Below, piece by piece: positions 9,716 through 19,319 of a stretch of DNA of 40,783 nucleotides. The DNA comes from Phycisphaerales bacterium. GTDB taxonomy: Bacteria; Planctomycetota; Phycisphaerae; Phycisphaerales; UBA1924. The stretch spans positions 1 to 40,783 of the forward strand of contig REET01000158.1 in assembly GCA_007694925.1 (NCBI GenBank), given 5' to 3'. A model generated the notes under the pieces. It did not search any database. It worked only from the letters and a program-made list of their open reading frames with translations, and was not told the origin of the DNA. Made by a program: the position numbers and the translations under genes. Every line of letters begins with the position of its first letter. Position 1 is the first letter of the stretch.

Positions 9716-10963
9716 ATGCTGCGTGTCTCGCTGAGCCAGGCCAGGGCGGGGATGACGCTGGCGTTGCCGGTGCTGCACCCCGAACGCCCGGGCACGGTGC
9801 TGCTGCGTGACGGCGTTGAACTCCGCGCCCCTGCGATCGGCCGTCTGCGCCAGTTGCGGGTGTCGGAGTTGTGGATCCGCTACCCGAGGCTGGAGATGGT
9901 GGCCGACTGTCTGAACGCGGGCGCGATGAGGCTGCACGCGCAGTTGGTCGGGCAGTTGAACCAGGACTTCTCGGCGCTGAACGCCGGTGTGGACACGAGG
10001 CTGGACTACCCGAAGTACAGGCGGTCGGTCGGCGCGCTTGTCGACCAGTTGATCGCCAAGCCCGGCGCGTGCAGCTACATGTACGAACTGCTGACCGGCC
10101 CGCGCGAGCTGCTGACGCACTCGGCCAATGTCTGCATGCTGAGCCTGCTGGTGGGGTTGAAGCTGGAGTTCTACCTGGTGCGCGAGCGGGCGAGGCTGTC
10201 GGCGATCCACGCCCGCGATGTCACAAGCCTCGGCGTCGGCGCGATGCTGCACGACATCGGTATGACCCGGGTCGAAGACCAGCCCGAGAGTTGCTGGGGC
10301 GTCGAGGGCTGCCCGGACGACCCGCAGTGGCGGGGCCATGTCCAGGTCGGTTACGACATGGTCAAGGGCGAGATCGAGCCCGCGGCGGCTTCGGTCGTCC
10401 TGAACCACCACCAGCGCTACGACGGCTCGGGTTTCCCGAAGGGCAAGGGCGACGCCGGGACCGAGATCCATATCTTCGCGAGGGTGGCGGCGGCCACGGA
10501 TCTGTACGACCGCCTGCACCGGCACGGGGGTTCCGACGGCGGGCCGATTCCCGCGGTGCGTGCGTTGAGGCTGCTGCAGGAGCCGCCCTTCTGCCGCTGG
10601 GTCGACCCGGTGGTCCGGGCGGGGCTGATGACGGTGGTGCCTGCGTACCCGGCGGGCTCTGTGGTGCGTCTGAGCAACGGGATGACGGGCGTTGTCTCTT
10701 CGTGGTCGCCTCTGGACCCGTGCCGCCCGACGGTCGAGGTGCTGGGCGGGCCGGAGTTCGACCCGACCAGGGGCGAGCCGGACATCACCGGCGAGCAAGT
10801 CGACCTGCGCGAAGTGCCGGAGTTGCAGATCGAGTTTGCCGAGGGCCAGCCCGTCGGCGCAGACAATTTCTACCCCGCCACGCCCAACGAGTTCGACCTG
10901 AGCGCAACGGCACGACGCCAGGTCAACCGGGCTGAGGAGCTCCGGTCGCGACTGGCGTCGTGA
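9716..10963 (+). CDS. HD-GYP domain protein (putative c-di-GMP phosphodiesterase)
   Basis: HD-GYP signatures: HSANVCMLSLLVG, GAMLHDIGM, HVQVGYDMV, NHHQRYDGSGFPKG (GFP instead of GYP), FARVAAATDLYDRL. Confidence 0.92.
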   Translation: MLRVSLSQARAGMTLALPVLHPERPGTVLLRDGVELRAPAIGRLRQLRVSELWIRYPRLEMVADCLNAGAMRLHAQLVGQLNQDFSALNAGVDTRLDYPKYRRSVGALVDQLIAKPGACSYMYELLTGPRELLTHSANVCMLSLLVGLKLEFYLVRERARLSAIHARDVTSLGVGAMLHDIGMTRVEDQPESCWGVEGCPDDPQWRGHVQVGYDMVKGEIEPAAASVVLNHHQRYDGSGFPKGKGDAGTEIHIFARVAAATDLYDRLHRHGGSDGGPIPAVRALRLLQEPPFCRWVDPVVRAGLMTVVPAYPAGSVVRLSNGMTGVVSSWSPLDPCRPTVEVLGGPEFDPTRGEPDITGEQVDLREVPELQIEFAEGQPVGADNFYPATPNEFDLSATARRQVNRAEELRSRLAS

Positions 10964-10981
10964 GTTCAGGGGCGGGATTGT

Positions 10982-12739
10982 TCAGTTCGAGGGCGTGGAG
11001 GCCTGTTCTGCGGGGCGCCTGCGTTGACGCTGCTCGGCCTGGCCCGAGGCCTGCTGATCGCCTGACTGGGCGGAGGGTCTCTCGGCCGGCCGGGCGCCTG
11101 GCCCGGGTGCGGCTGCGGCCGCAGCGGGTGAGCCTCCGCGGCGGATGCCCCGCTTCTCGAAATCGGGGACGATCTCGCCCTCGTCGTTGATCAGGTAGGC
11201 GGCCTGGGCGAGCTGCTCGGGCGTCCAGTCACGGGACATGGCCTCGCCCGAACGGGGTTCGCGGAGGAGGACGGGCGTGCCGGGCTCGATGCCGCCGCGG
11301 ATCTCGGCGAAGGTGTCGGAGCGCCGTCCGACCCAGACGGGAACGGACCGGACCCTCTGGCCTTCGGGGACATAGACATACTGGACGGGCCCGCGTGAGA
11401 AGACGGCCTGGACGGGGATCGAGACTGTCTGTTCGACCTGACCGATGACGATGGTCGCGTCGCAGCGCATCGAGGGCTTGACGCGTTCGAGGTTGTTTTG
11501 TTCGCGGTCGATCGCGATGCGAACGGTGTACTCGCGCCGGTTGGGGTCGCGCCAGCCGCCGGTCTCGGCGAGCAGTCCGACAGAGCGGACGACGCCTGAG
11601 AACTCGGTGTCGACGGCGTCGACTCGGACGGTGGCCCTCTGGCCCGGGCGTACGCGCCCCTGGAGGCTCTCGTGGATTCTGACCGCGGCGACCATTTCAG
11701 TCGTGTCGGGCAGGAAGATCAGGGTCTCGCGCGGGCGGATCTGCTGGCCGACCGAGAGCGGGCCGTCGTTCATCGAGCGACGGCTGCTCTGCATGGTGCT
11801 CTCGTAGACGACCAGGCCGTCGGCGGGGGCGGTGATGATCGCGGCCTCGACCTGGGCGCGGAGCTTGTCGCGGTTCTCGATGCGCAGGCGGAGCTGCTCG
11901 CGTCTGGTCTCCAGCGCGGCCTGGCGGTTCAGGCGGTTGATCTCGTTCTGCTCGATGGTTCGGGCGAGGTTGTCCTCGGCGTTGGTGACATCGGCCATCC
12001 GGCTCTTCTCGGCCTCGGGATACTCGAAGTCCTCATAGATCTGTGTGTTGAGCTCGGCGATCTTGAGTGTGGCGATCGCTTCGAGGTGTGCGATCTCGTC
12101 GCGCTGGAGCTCGTCTGAGGAGAGGAAGCCGTCGGCGTGGAGGGTCTGGCTCCGCTCGAAGCGGTCGGAGAGTCGCTTGAGCTCGCGGGTGGCGCGCTCG
12201 TTGGCGATGCGGAGCTCTTCGCGGCGTTTGGAGACCTCGCCGTCCTTCCATCGTTGGAGGGCGAGCCTGGCGAGGTCGAGGCGGAGTTGGGCGTCGCGGA
12301 GTCGTGTGGCGTTTTCGGAGAGCTGGATCTTCAGGGCGCCGTCGGCCTGGTCGAAGTCGTTCTGGGCGTTGACGACCGCGAGCTCCTCCTGCTGGAGGCG
12401 GTTCTGGAGCTCTTCGGTGTTGAGCTTGACGAGCACATCGCCCCGGCGGACGAAGGTGCCTTCGGGGACCAGTTCCTCGATGGTCGAGGAGACATCCAGC
12501 GGGTTCTTGATCTCGATGGAGCGGGCGGCCTCGAGCTCGCCCGAGGCGAGGGCGGTGATCTCGAAGTCCATGATGCTGGCGGGGTGCAGCTCGGCGGTGA
12601 GGACACGCGAGTCGCTCTCGCCGCTCTGGGCGAGGTAGATGCCCCCGACCCCGGCGAGCGAGATGACCGCGAGGACGGTGATGATCTTGCCGGCGCCGAA
12701 GCCTCTGCCCTTACGCCGTGACTTTTCTTTGGTCTGCAT
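10982..12739 (-). CDS. HlyD/RND-type efflux periplasmic adaptor
   Basis: N-terminal TM, barrel-sandwich half EELVPEGTFVRRGDVLVKLN, long coiled coil, IITAPADGLVVYES, SIPVQAVF; Ala/Pro/Gln-rich C-terminal tail. Confidence 0.88.
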   Translation of the reverse strand: MQTKEKSRRKGRGFGAGKIITVLAVISLAGVGGIYLAQSGESDSRVLTAELHPASIMDFEITALASGELEAARSIEIKNPLDVSSTIEELVPEGTFVRRGDVLVKLNTEELQNRLQQEELAVVNAQNDFDQADGALKIQLSENATRLRDAQLRLDLARLALQRWKDGEVSKRREELRIANERATRELKRLSDRFERSQTLHADGFLSSDELQRDEIAHLEAIATLKIAELNTQIYEDFEYPEAEKSRMADVTNAEDNLARTIEQNEINRLNRQAALETRREQLRLRIENRDKLRAQVEAAIITAPADGLVVYESTMQSSRRSMNDGPLSVGQQIRPRETLIFLPDTTEMVAAVRIHESLQGRVRPGQRATVRVDAVDTEFSGVVRSVGLLAETGGWRDPNRREYTVRIAIDREQNNLERVKPSMRCDATIVIGQVEQTVSIPVQAVFSRGPVQYVYVPEGQRVRSVPVWVGRRSDTFAEIRGGIEPGTPVLLREPRSGEAMSRDWTPEQLAQAAYLINDEGEIVPDFEKRGIRRGGSPAAAAAAPGPGARPAERPSAQSGDQQASGQAEQRQRRRPAEQASTPSN

Positions 12740-12917
12740 GTGCGGTCCTGCCGTCGGTTTCTCCCCGGATCGAGCCGGGATGGTGTGGGCCGTCGCCGGT
12801 TGTACCGGCCGAGCCTCGCGGGGTTCTATGCGTTCTCGGGGATTCGAGGGGAATCTCCGGTGCGATGCCGAAATCAGCGCTTCGGGTCGGATTCCCGGTC
12901 CCGGCTATGCTCGGCTC

Positions 12918-13646
12918 GTGCTGACTACGAGGTTGAATCTGCCGAGTGACGGGCGCGTGCTGCTCGTCGTTGCCGCCAGGAATGAAGCCACCGCGCTGCT
13001 CTGCGGGTTAAACCCCGGGGTCGAACCGCCGGCGGAGTGGGAGATATTCCCGGTTGCGGACGATGTCGATCTGGTTCTGAGCGGTGTGGGGAAGGCGAAC
13101 GCGGCGGGCGCGACGGCGCTGGTGCTCGATCCCGGGGTGCACGGCGCGGTGCTGAATGTCGGGATCGGGGGCACGCTGGAGCGGGACGCCCCCGCAGAGC
13201 AGCTCGGGGTGGTGGTCGGAGCGAGCGAGTCGGTCTTTGCTGACGAAGGGGTCGCAGGCCCCGGCGGTTTTCGGTCTTTGGCTGAATTCGGGTTCCCGCC
13301 CGTCCCCGCGATGGGGGAGCGGGACGCCGGCGACGGGGTCGCGGGGGACCCGGTGCTGCTCAGGGCTCTGGCGGGGCTGGGGGTGATCGACCAGACCGGC
13401 GTGGTGGCGACGGTCTCGTCGTGCTCGGGGACGGACGCTGGGGCGGTCGGTGTGGCGGCCAGGACCGGAGCGATCGTCGAGGCGATGGAGGGGGCGGCGG
13501 TCGGGCTGACGGCGATGCGTCTGGGGACGCCCTTTGCAGAGGTCCGGGTGGTGAGCAACACCACGGGCGATCGCGACCGGCAGGTGTGGGACCTCCCCGG
13601 GGCGATGGCGGGGCTGGAGCGGATCGGGGCGATCCTGCGGGGCTGA
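12918..13646 (+). CDS. mqnB: Futalosine hydrolase (MqnB-like nucleosidase)
   Basis: VVAARNEATALLCGL, VDLVLSGVGKANAAGATALVL, VLNVGIGGTL, VEAMEGAAVGLTAMRLGTPFAEVRVVSNTTGDRD; phosphorylase/MTAN-like fold. GTG start at 12918. Confidence 0.85.
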   Translation: MLTTRLNLPSDGRVLLVVAARNEATALLCGLNPGVEPPAEWEIFPVADDVDLVLSGVGKANAAGATALVLDPGVHGAVLNVGIGGTLERDAPAEQLGVVVGASESVFADEGVAGPGGFRSLAEFGFPPVPAMGERDAGDGVAGDPVLLRALAGLGVIDQTGVVATVSSCSGTDAGAVGVAARTGAIVEAMEGAAVGLTAMRLGTPFAEVRVVSNTTGDRDRQVWDLPGAMAGLERIGAILRG

Positions 13647-13737
13647 GTTCCGAGCGTTGAGAGTGGTCCGAGAACGGGTCTGCCCCGGGGTGGGGTTGTG
13701 TCGCGTGCGCGGGTGGGTCGAGATGGAGAACGGGGAT

Positions 13738-13800
13738 CAATGGTGCGGGGCTGGACCGATCGACGCTGAAAGCCGACACCCTTTGCGGGCCCCGCCATTG
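13738..13800 (+). promoter_or_regulatory. Strong hairpin in pilM leader (candidate cis-regulatory RNA)
   Basis: CAATGG-[TG]-CGGGGC (13738-13751) pairs with GCCCCG-CCATTG (13789-13800), 12 bp with a 2-nt bulge; the 37-nt loop carries ATCGACGCT..AAAGCCGACA. No U-tract follows. Confidence 0.5.
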
Positions 13801-13859
13801 TGCTGGGCCAGAGGCGAACACCGAGCCCCGGCGCTCGGAGCCGGCAGGGAGTGTTGCAG

Positions 13860-15062
13860 ATGGCGTTGGGAGGCTTGTCTCTCTTCAAGCAGAAGGCTTC
13901 GGTGGGGCTTCTCCGCCAGGGGACGCTCCCGATCGCGGTCGACTTCGGGTCGACGGCGCTCAAGCTGCTGCAGGTGAGCGGGTCGGAGACGCCGACGCTG
14001 ATCGCCGCGGCGACGCTGCCGACCCCCGACACGATGCTGTACGACGAGGGCAAGCGTCTGGCGTACCAGATGGAGCAGCTCCCGTCGCTCTTGAAGTCGT
14101 CTGGGTTCAAGGGCAAGCGTGTTGTGGCGGTGGTGCCGGGGGGGCGGACTTTCTGCAAGCACCTGCAGATCCAGAAGACCGAGGGGGTGGCGCTGCGGTC
14201 GATGATCGACGCCCTGCTGCCCGAGCAGCTCGGCTGCCCGACGGCGGCGGTGGTGTACCGGCACACTGAGGTGGAGGGCGTGAGCGAGCAGCACCACAAG
14301 GCCGAGGTGATCTGCATGGCGACGCCCCGCGAGCTTGTTGCGAGGCTGATGACGCTGTTCCGGGGCTGCAAGCTCGAACCGGTGGGGATCCACAACGAGT
14401 TCGGGTCGCTGCTGCGGGCGTGCCGCGGGATCCGGGAGACGGGCGGGGAGGACGCGCGTCCGACGCTGTACATGGACCTGGGCTGGACGCGGACGAAGGT
14501 GGTGATCGCGCACGGCGACCGGATGGTGTTTGCCCGCCTGATCGACATCGGAGGGCGGGCGTTCGACGAGGCGGTCTGCGGGCAGACGAAGCTGCCGCTG
14601 TCGGAGGCTCGTCGCGAGCGTCTGGCGATGGAGCGGGTGACGCCCGGCGCCCAGGCCCCGGCGCCGGAGGGGGACGGGGGCGAGCAGATGGCGGTGCTGT
14701 CTGCGGGGATGGCCAAGGCGGGGGGCGGCGCGACGCGGGCGAAGACGAAGGCGGGGGTGAAGGCGGATCTGTCGGAGCCTCTTGAGATGCTCGTCGACGA
14801 GATCGGGCACTGCCTGCGGTACCACGAGTCGTTGTTCGGTGGGCGTCGCGTGGAGCGTGCGGTGCTGGTGGGGGGCGAGGCGCGTCACCGTGCTCTGGGC
14901 GAGTCGGTGGCCCGGGCGATCCGCGTGGAAGCGCAGATCGCCGATCCGATGGCGGGTGTTGCGAGGACGGGTCGTGAGCCCTCAACGGGCGTGGACTTTT
15001 CCCAGGCCCAACCGGGCTGGGCGCAGGCGCTCGGGGCGTGCCTGAGCCCGACGGACCTTTGA
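13860..15062 (+). CDS. pilM: Type IV pilus assembly protein PilM
   Basis: Actin-like ATPase: LPIAVDFGSTALKLLQVSG, LYMDLGWTRTKVVIAHGDRMVFAR, RAVLVGGEARHRALGESVA; followed by pilN/pilO-like genes. Confidence 0.88.
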   Translation: MALGGLSLFKQKASVGLLRQGTLPIAVDFGSTALKLLQVSGSETPTLIAAATLPTPDTMLYDEGKRLAYQMEQLPSLLKSSGFKGKRVVAVVPGGRTFCKHLQIQKTEGVALRSMIDALLPEQLGCPTAAVVYRHTEVEGVSEQHHKAEVICMATPRELVARLMTLFRGCKLEPVGIHNEFGSLLRACRGIRETGGEDARPTLYMDLGWTRTKVVIAHGDRMVFARLIDIGGRAFDEAVCGQTKLPLSEARRERLAMERVTPGAQAPAPEGDGGEQMAVLSAGMAKAGGGATRAKTKAGVKADLSEPLEMLVDEIGHCLRYHESLFGGRRVERAVLVGGEARHRALGESVARAIRVEAQIADPMAGVARTGREPSTGVDFSQAQPGWAQALGACLSPTDL

Positions 15063-15080
15063 CTCGGTTCGGGAGGCGCG

Positions 15081-15959
15081 ATGATGCTGAAGGACTTCGG
15101 CCAGGGACGCGAGAGCAAGGGCGGGACCTTCCTGCCCGAGGAGTATGTGCGCGGACGCGAGGATCTGCGCACAAACTTCATCGCGGTGCTGCTGTTTGTG
15201 GTTGTGATGTTCTGCGTGGTCAGCGCGTTCTGGATCACCAACCAGCGGTGGGTGGATGTGCGCGACCGCCAGGACCAGATCAACGAGGAGTTCAACCTCG
15301 TGAAGGTCGAGGAGGAGGAGCTGCGCCGTTTGGAGGCCAGCCGCAGGACGCTGATCGAGCGTCAGGCTGTGGCGACGGCTCTGCGCGACCCGACGCCGAG
15401 GCTTCTCTTGCTGCAGGCGCTCGACGAGGCGCGTCCTTCGGACCTGGAGCTCGGGCTGATCGAGCTGCGTGGGCGTCGTCTGCAGACGGCCCAGCAGCAG
15501 CAGCAGCCCCGCCAGGCGGGGCAGGTTCGTTCGCTGAGCCGCACGGCGAATGTGAACCAGCAGAACCAGCAGTCCCGCGAGGAGCGTCCCGCGATCGCGC
15601 CGCCCCGCTTCGAGTTCACGATGAACATCCAGGGCGTGAGCCCGACGAACACGGCGGTCGCGGACTACTACGCGGCGCTGCGTCGCTCGCCGATCCTGAA
15701 GGATGTGGAGCTCCGCCGGATCGCCGAGACGCGGCGTGACAATCGCGAGCTGCGTCGGTTCGAGATGACCGCGTCGCTGCGTGACGACGGGCCGTTGCTG
15801 CGCTCGCTGGCCCAGGCCCAGGGCGTTGTCGAGCCCGATGAGGCGGTGTCGGTCGAGGCCGTGCTGGAGGCGGCCGCGGCGGCGGGCGACACGCCCGAGG
15901 ACACAGAGAACACCGAACGCTCCGAGGTCGCCGGTGTCGACGCGGGCAAGGAGAACTGA
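15081..15959 (+). CDS. PilN-like type IV pilus inner-membrane assembly protein
   Basis: Single N-terminal TM (FIAVLLFVVVMFCVVSAFWITNQRW) then coiled coil; synteny between pilM and pilO-like gene; Gln-rich insert. Confidence 0.75.
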   Translation: MMLKDFGQGRESKGGTFLPEEYVRGREDLRTNFIAVLLFVVVMFCVVSAFWITNQRWVDVRDRQDQINEEFNLVKVEEEELRRLEASRRTLIERQAVATALRDPTPRLLLLQALDEARPSDLELGLIELRGRRLQTAQQQQQPRQAGQVRSLSRTANVNQQNQQSREERPAIAPPRFEFTMNIQGVSPTNTAVADYYAALRRSPILKDVELRRIAETRRDNRELRRFEMTASLRDDGPLLRSLAQAQGVVEPDEAVSVEAVLEAAAAAGDTPEDTENTERSEVAGVDAGKEN

Positions 15960-15962
15960 GCG

Positions 15963-16502
15963 ATGAGCTTCGGCGTGCGAGAACTTGTGCTGCTTGCTGT
16001 GCTCGTCGCGATGCCGATGGCGAGCTTCGTCCTGGTGTTCAAGCCGCAGAACGAGGCGATCGCCTCGGCGCGTGCGGAGATCGATCACCGCGAGAACCTG
16101 CTGCAGCGTCACCGCGAGGAGACGGCCAGGACGCACAACATCCGCGAGGAGAACGAGCGTCTTGAGGCGGAGATCGGTTCGCTGGAGGACATGCTGCCCA
16201 GCAACAAGGAGCTGTCGGCGGTGATCCGCCAGGTCTCGAACATCGCGGTGCGTGCGGGTCTGGCGGCGCCGGACATGGAGACGAACGAGCCGATCCGGGC
16301 CGCGCTCTACTGGGAGCAGCCGCTGAAGATGAAGACGACGGGCGAGTTCCTGGACTTCGTCGAGTTTGTGCGGAGCCTGGAGAACCTGCCCCGTCTGACG
16401 AGGATCCCCGATCTGAAGCTCCAGCGTCGCAAGGTCGACGAGCCGCTCGAGATCGAGTTCACCCTGAGCATCTACTTCATGCGTGAGGAGGGCGATCGAT
16501 GA
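15963..16502 (+). CDS. PilO-like type IV pilus assembly protein
   Basis: N-terminal TM, coiled coil LLQRHREETARTHNIREENERLEAEIGSLEDMLP, PilO fold region FLDFVEFVRSLENLPRLTRIPDLKL. Confidence 0.85.
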   Translation: MSFGVRELVLLAVLVAMPMASFVLVFKPQNEAIASARAEIDHRENLLQRHREETARTHNIREENERLEAEIGSLEDMLPSNKELSAVIRQVSNIAVRAGLAAPDMETNEPIRAALYWEQPLKMKTTGEFLDFVEFVRSLENLPRLTRIPDLKLQRRKVDEPLEIEFTLSIYFMREEGDR

Positions 16503-17179
16503 TCGAGGAACGCGACCAGATCAACCAGATGGGCGATGACGAGCTCGACCAGTCCCAGCCGTTCGCAGAGCCCGAGGGCGCGGCGCTGGCCAAGCGTGGC
16601 AAGCTGACCGGTTTCCAGATCGTGATGGGCGTCATCGCGTTGTGCGGCGCCGTGGGCGTGATCTGGATGCGCCAGGTCGGCACCGAGTCGGGGATGGACT
16701 TTCAGAGTGCGCCCACGGCGTTCGAGTCTTCGCTGAAGACACCGGCCGCCCAGGAGGAGTACGAGCGGGCGATCCAGGCGCTGGCGCACAGTCGCGCCCC
16801 GATCGAGGTTCCCGAGCACGCCTTCCGCCAGGACCCGTTCAAGGTGATGATGGCCGACAACTCCGAGGCGGACGCCCGCCAGCTCGCCGAGCTCGAGCGT
16901 CAGCGTCAGCGCGCGGCGCAGGAGGAGGAGCGGCGGATGACAGAGCGCCGGCGCGAGCTGCAGGTGCGCCTGTCGAGGCTGCGTCTGCAGAGCGCGATGG
17001 GCGGTCGGAACCCGATCGCGAATGTCAACGGCAGGCTCGTGCGAGTCGGCGAGAAGATCGACGACTTCTTCACGGTCGAGGAGATCGACGCGGGTCGTGT
17101 CGTGGTCAAGGCGAACGGTGAGCGTTACGAGCTGCGCATGGGGCGCGACATGGCGGTCGTCCCGCTGGGCAACGACTGA
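16499..17179 (+). CDS. PilP/GspC-like pilus assembly protein
   Basis: ATGA overlap with pilO; single TM; C-terminal small beta domain ANVNGRLVRVGEKIDDFFTVEEIDAGRVVVKANGERYELRMG. Confidence 0.65.
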   Translation: MIEERDQINQMGDDELDQSQPFAEPEGAALAKRGKLTGFQIVMGVIALCGAVGVIWMRQVGTESGMDFQSAPTAFESSLKTPAAQEEYERAIQALAHSRAPIEVPEHAFRQDPFKVMMADNSEADARQLAELERQRQRAAQEEERRMTERRRELQVRLSRLRLQSAMGGRNPIANVNGRLVRVGEKIDDFFTVEEIDAGRVVVKANGERYELRMGRDMAVVPLGND

Positions 17180-17209
17180 TCCGGAATCATCCGGGCGGAG
17201 AGCGGTCGC

Positions 17210-19243
17210 GTGGGCAAGTACAACATCGACGACATCCTGTCGCAGCTGGGCGCCGAGAACGAGGCCCCCAAGGCCGGCTCTGCGGCGCCGGGCCGCCCCG
17301 CGCCCAAGCCCCCGCGCCGGCTGGAAGACATGCAGTCGGCCAAGCGTCCGCACACGATCGACAAGGCCGAGTCCTCGTTCAGCCCGCTCCCGGCGATGCC
17401 ATCGGCCCAGCGTCGGAGGGACTCTGAGAACGATCCGGCGGTGAAGCAGAACTCGTCGGCCCCGACGACGCGGGTCGGCCAGGCGGTCAGCGACCTGTAC
17501 CGCCCCGAGGCGGGCGAGGGCGACAACAGCGGCGCCGCGACGGAGCTGGGCGAGGCGCTCCTGGCCGCCAAGGCCGTCACGCCAGAGCAGCTCACCACCG
17601 CGAAGAATGTCATCAAGCAGTCGCCCGGGCGCCGGCTCGTCGATGTGCTGATCGAGCAGGGGGCCGACGAGGCGCCGATCCAGGCGGTCGTCGCGCAGCT
17701 CGCCCATGTCCCTTTCGAGCGGATCGACCTCGAGAAGGGGCTCGACGGCGGGTTCGACGGCAAGCTGCTGCAGCGCCTCGGCTCGGACTTCTGCAAGAAG
17801 CACCTGGTCGTGCCGCTGCGCACCGAGGGCAAGCGGGCGGTGGTGGGGACGACGCGCCCCGACGATGTCTTCCTGCTCGACGAGATCCGGCGTCGTCTGG
17901 GCGTTCCGGCGGTGAAGCTGGTTCTGGTGACGGGGTTCGATGTCCGCGGCGCCCTGGAGATCCTCGGCGAGGACGACACCCAGCAAGAGGACCTCAACGA
18001 CATCCTCGCCGATGTGGACGAGGGCGATGTCGAGGTCCAGCAGAAGAGCTCCGAGGCGGTCGACCTCGAACAGCGGGCGGGCGAGAGCCCCGTCATCCGC
18101 TATGTGAACTACATCATCCAGACCGCCATCAAAGAAGGCGCGTCGGACATCCACATCGAGCCGGAGGAGAAGAAGCTCAAGGTCCGCTTCCGCATCGACG
18201 GCATCCTGTTCGAGATGATGAACCCGCCGGTGTCGATGGCCGCGGCGATCACCAGCCGCCTGAAGATCATGGCGAACCTGGACATCTCCGAGCGGCGCAT
18301 CCCCCAGGACGGGCGCATCCGCTGCACGGTGCAGGGCCGCAAGCTCGATCTTCGTATGTCGACTTTGCCGACGGCGGTGGGGGTCGAGAAGACGGTCATG
18401 CGTATCCTCGATACGCGGTCGATCAATGTGCAGCTTGAGGACCTGGGGTTCGAGGCGCGCACGCTGGAGCTGTGGAAGACGCAGGTGCAGGCGCCGCACG
18501 GGATCGTGCTGGTGACGGGCCCGACCGGCTCGGGTAAGACGACCACGCTGTACTCGTCGCTGCGCCAGCTCGACAAGAACAAGCTGAACATCTCGACGGT
18601 GGAAGACCCGGTCGAATACCACCTCGACGGGATCACCCAGACGCAGACGCACGACCGGATCGGGATGACCTTCGCGACTGCGCTCAAGGCCCTTCTGCGT
18701 CAGGACCCCGATGTGATCATGGTCGGTGAGATCCGCGACCACGACACAGCGCACACCGCGGTGCAGGCTGCGCTCACGGGCCACCTGGTGCTCTCGACCT
18801 TGCACACCAACGACGCGCCGGGTTCGGTGACGCGTCTGGTGAACATCGGGTTGGAGCCGTTCCTGGTGGGCGCGGCCCTCAACGGGGTGCTGGCCCAGCG
18901 CCTGGTGCGCCGCCTTTGCGCCGGGTGCAAGAAGCAGTCCGAGCCGAGCGAGGACATGGCCGAGTTCCTGCAGATGCAGGGGCTCGACAAGTCGCAGCAC
19001 TGGGTCGCCGAGGGGTGCGACAAGTGCCGCAACACGGGCTACGCGGGGCGTGTGGGCCTGTACGAGCTGCTGGTGGTCGACGACTACCTGCGCGATGTGA
19101 TCGCCCGCAACCCGAATGTCTCTGAGTTCCGGCGGATGTGCCTGGAGCGTGGGATGGTCAGCCTGCAGACCGACGGGATGGCCAAAGCCGCCAGCGGGCT
19201 CACGAGCGTCAAGGAAGTGCTCAGGGTGACCAAGGAGCACTGA
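17210..19243 (+). CDS. PilB/GspE-type secretion/pilus assembly ATPase
   Basis: Walker A GPTGSGKTTTLYSSL, Asp box EGASDIHIEPEEKKLKVRFRIDG, VGEIRDHDTAHTAVQAALTGHLVLSTLHTNDA, tetracysteine CAGCKK...CDKCRNTGYAGRVG. GTG start. Confidence 0.95.
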   Translation: MGKYNIDDILSQLGAENEAPKAGSAAPGRPAPKPPRRLEDMQSAKRPHTIDKAESSFSPLPAMPSAQRRRDSENDPAVKQNSSAPTTRVGQAVSDLYRPEAGEGDNSGAATELGEALLAAKAVTPEQLTTAKNVIKQSPGRRLVDVLIEQGADEAPIQAVVAQLAHVPFERIDLEKGLDGGFDGKLLQRLGSDFCKKHLVVPLRTEGKRAVVGTTRPDDVFLLDEIRRRLGVPAVKLVLVTGFDVRGALEILGEDDTQQEDLNDILADVDEGDVEVQQKSSEAVDLEQRAGESPVIRYVNYIIQTAIKEGASDIHIEPEEKKLKVRFRIDGILFEMMNPPVSMAAAITSRLKIMANLDISERRIPQDGRIRCTVQGRKLDLRMSTLPTAVGVEKTVMRILDTRSINVQLEDLGFEARTLELWKTQVQAPHGIVLVTGPTGSGKTTTLYSSLRQLDKNKLNISTVEDPVEYHLDGITQTQTHDRIGMTFATALKALLRQDPDVIMVGEIRDHDTAHTAVQAALTGHLVLSTLHTNDAPGSVTRLVNIGLEPFLVGAALNGVLAQRLVRRLCAGCKKQSEPSEDMAEFLQMQGLDKSQHWVAEGCDKCRNTGYAGRVGLYELLVVDDYLRDVIARNPNVSEFRRMCLERGMVSLQTDGMAKAASGLTSVKEVLRVTKEH

Positions 19244-19319
19244 GCGGGCCCCGGGACGGATCGGCGCAGCGCTACGCTCTGTTCGTGCCGGCGGCCGCCG
19301 GCGCCGATGGAGCACACCG

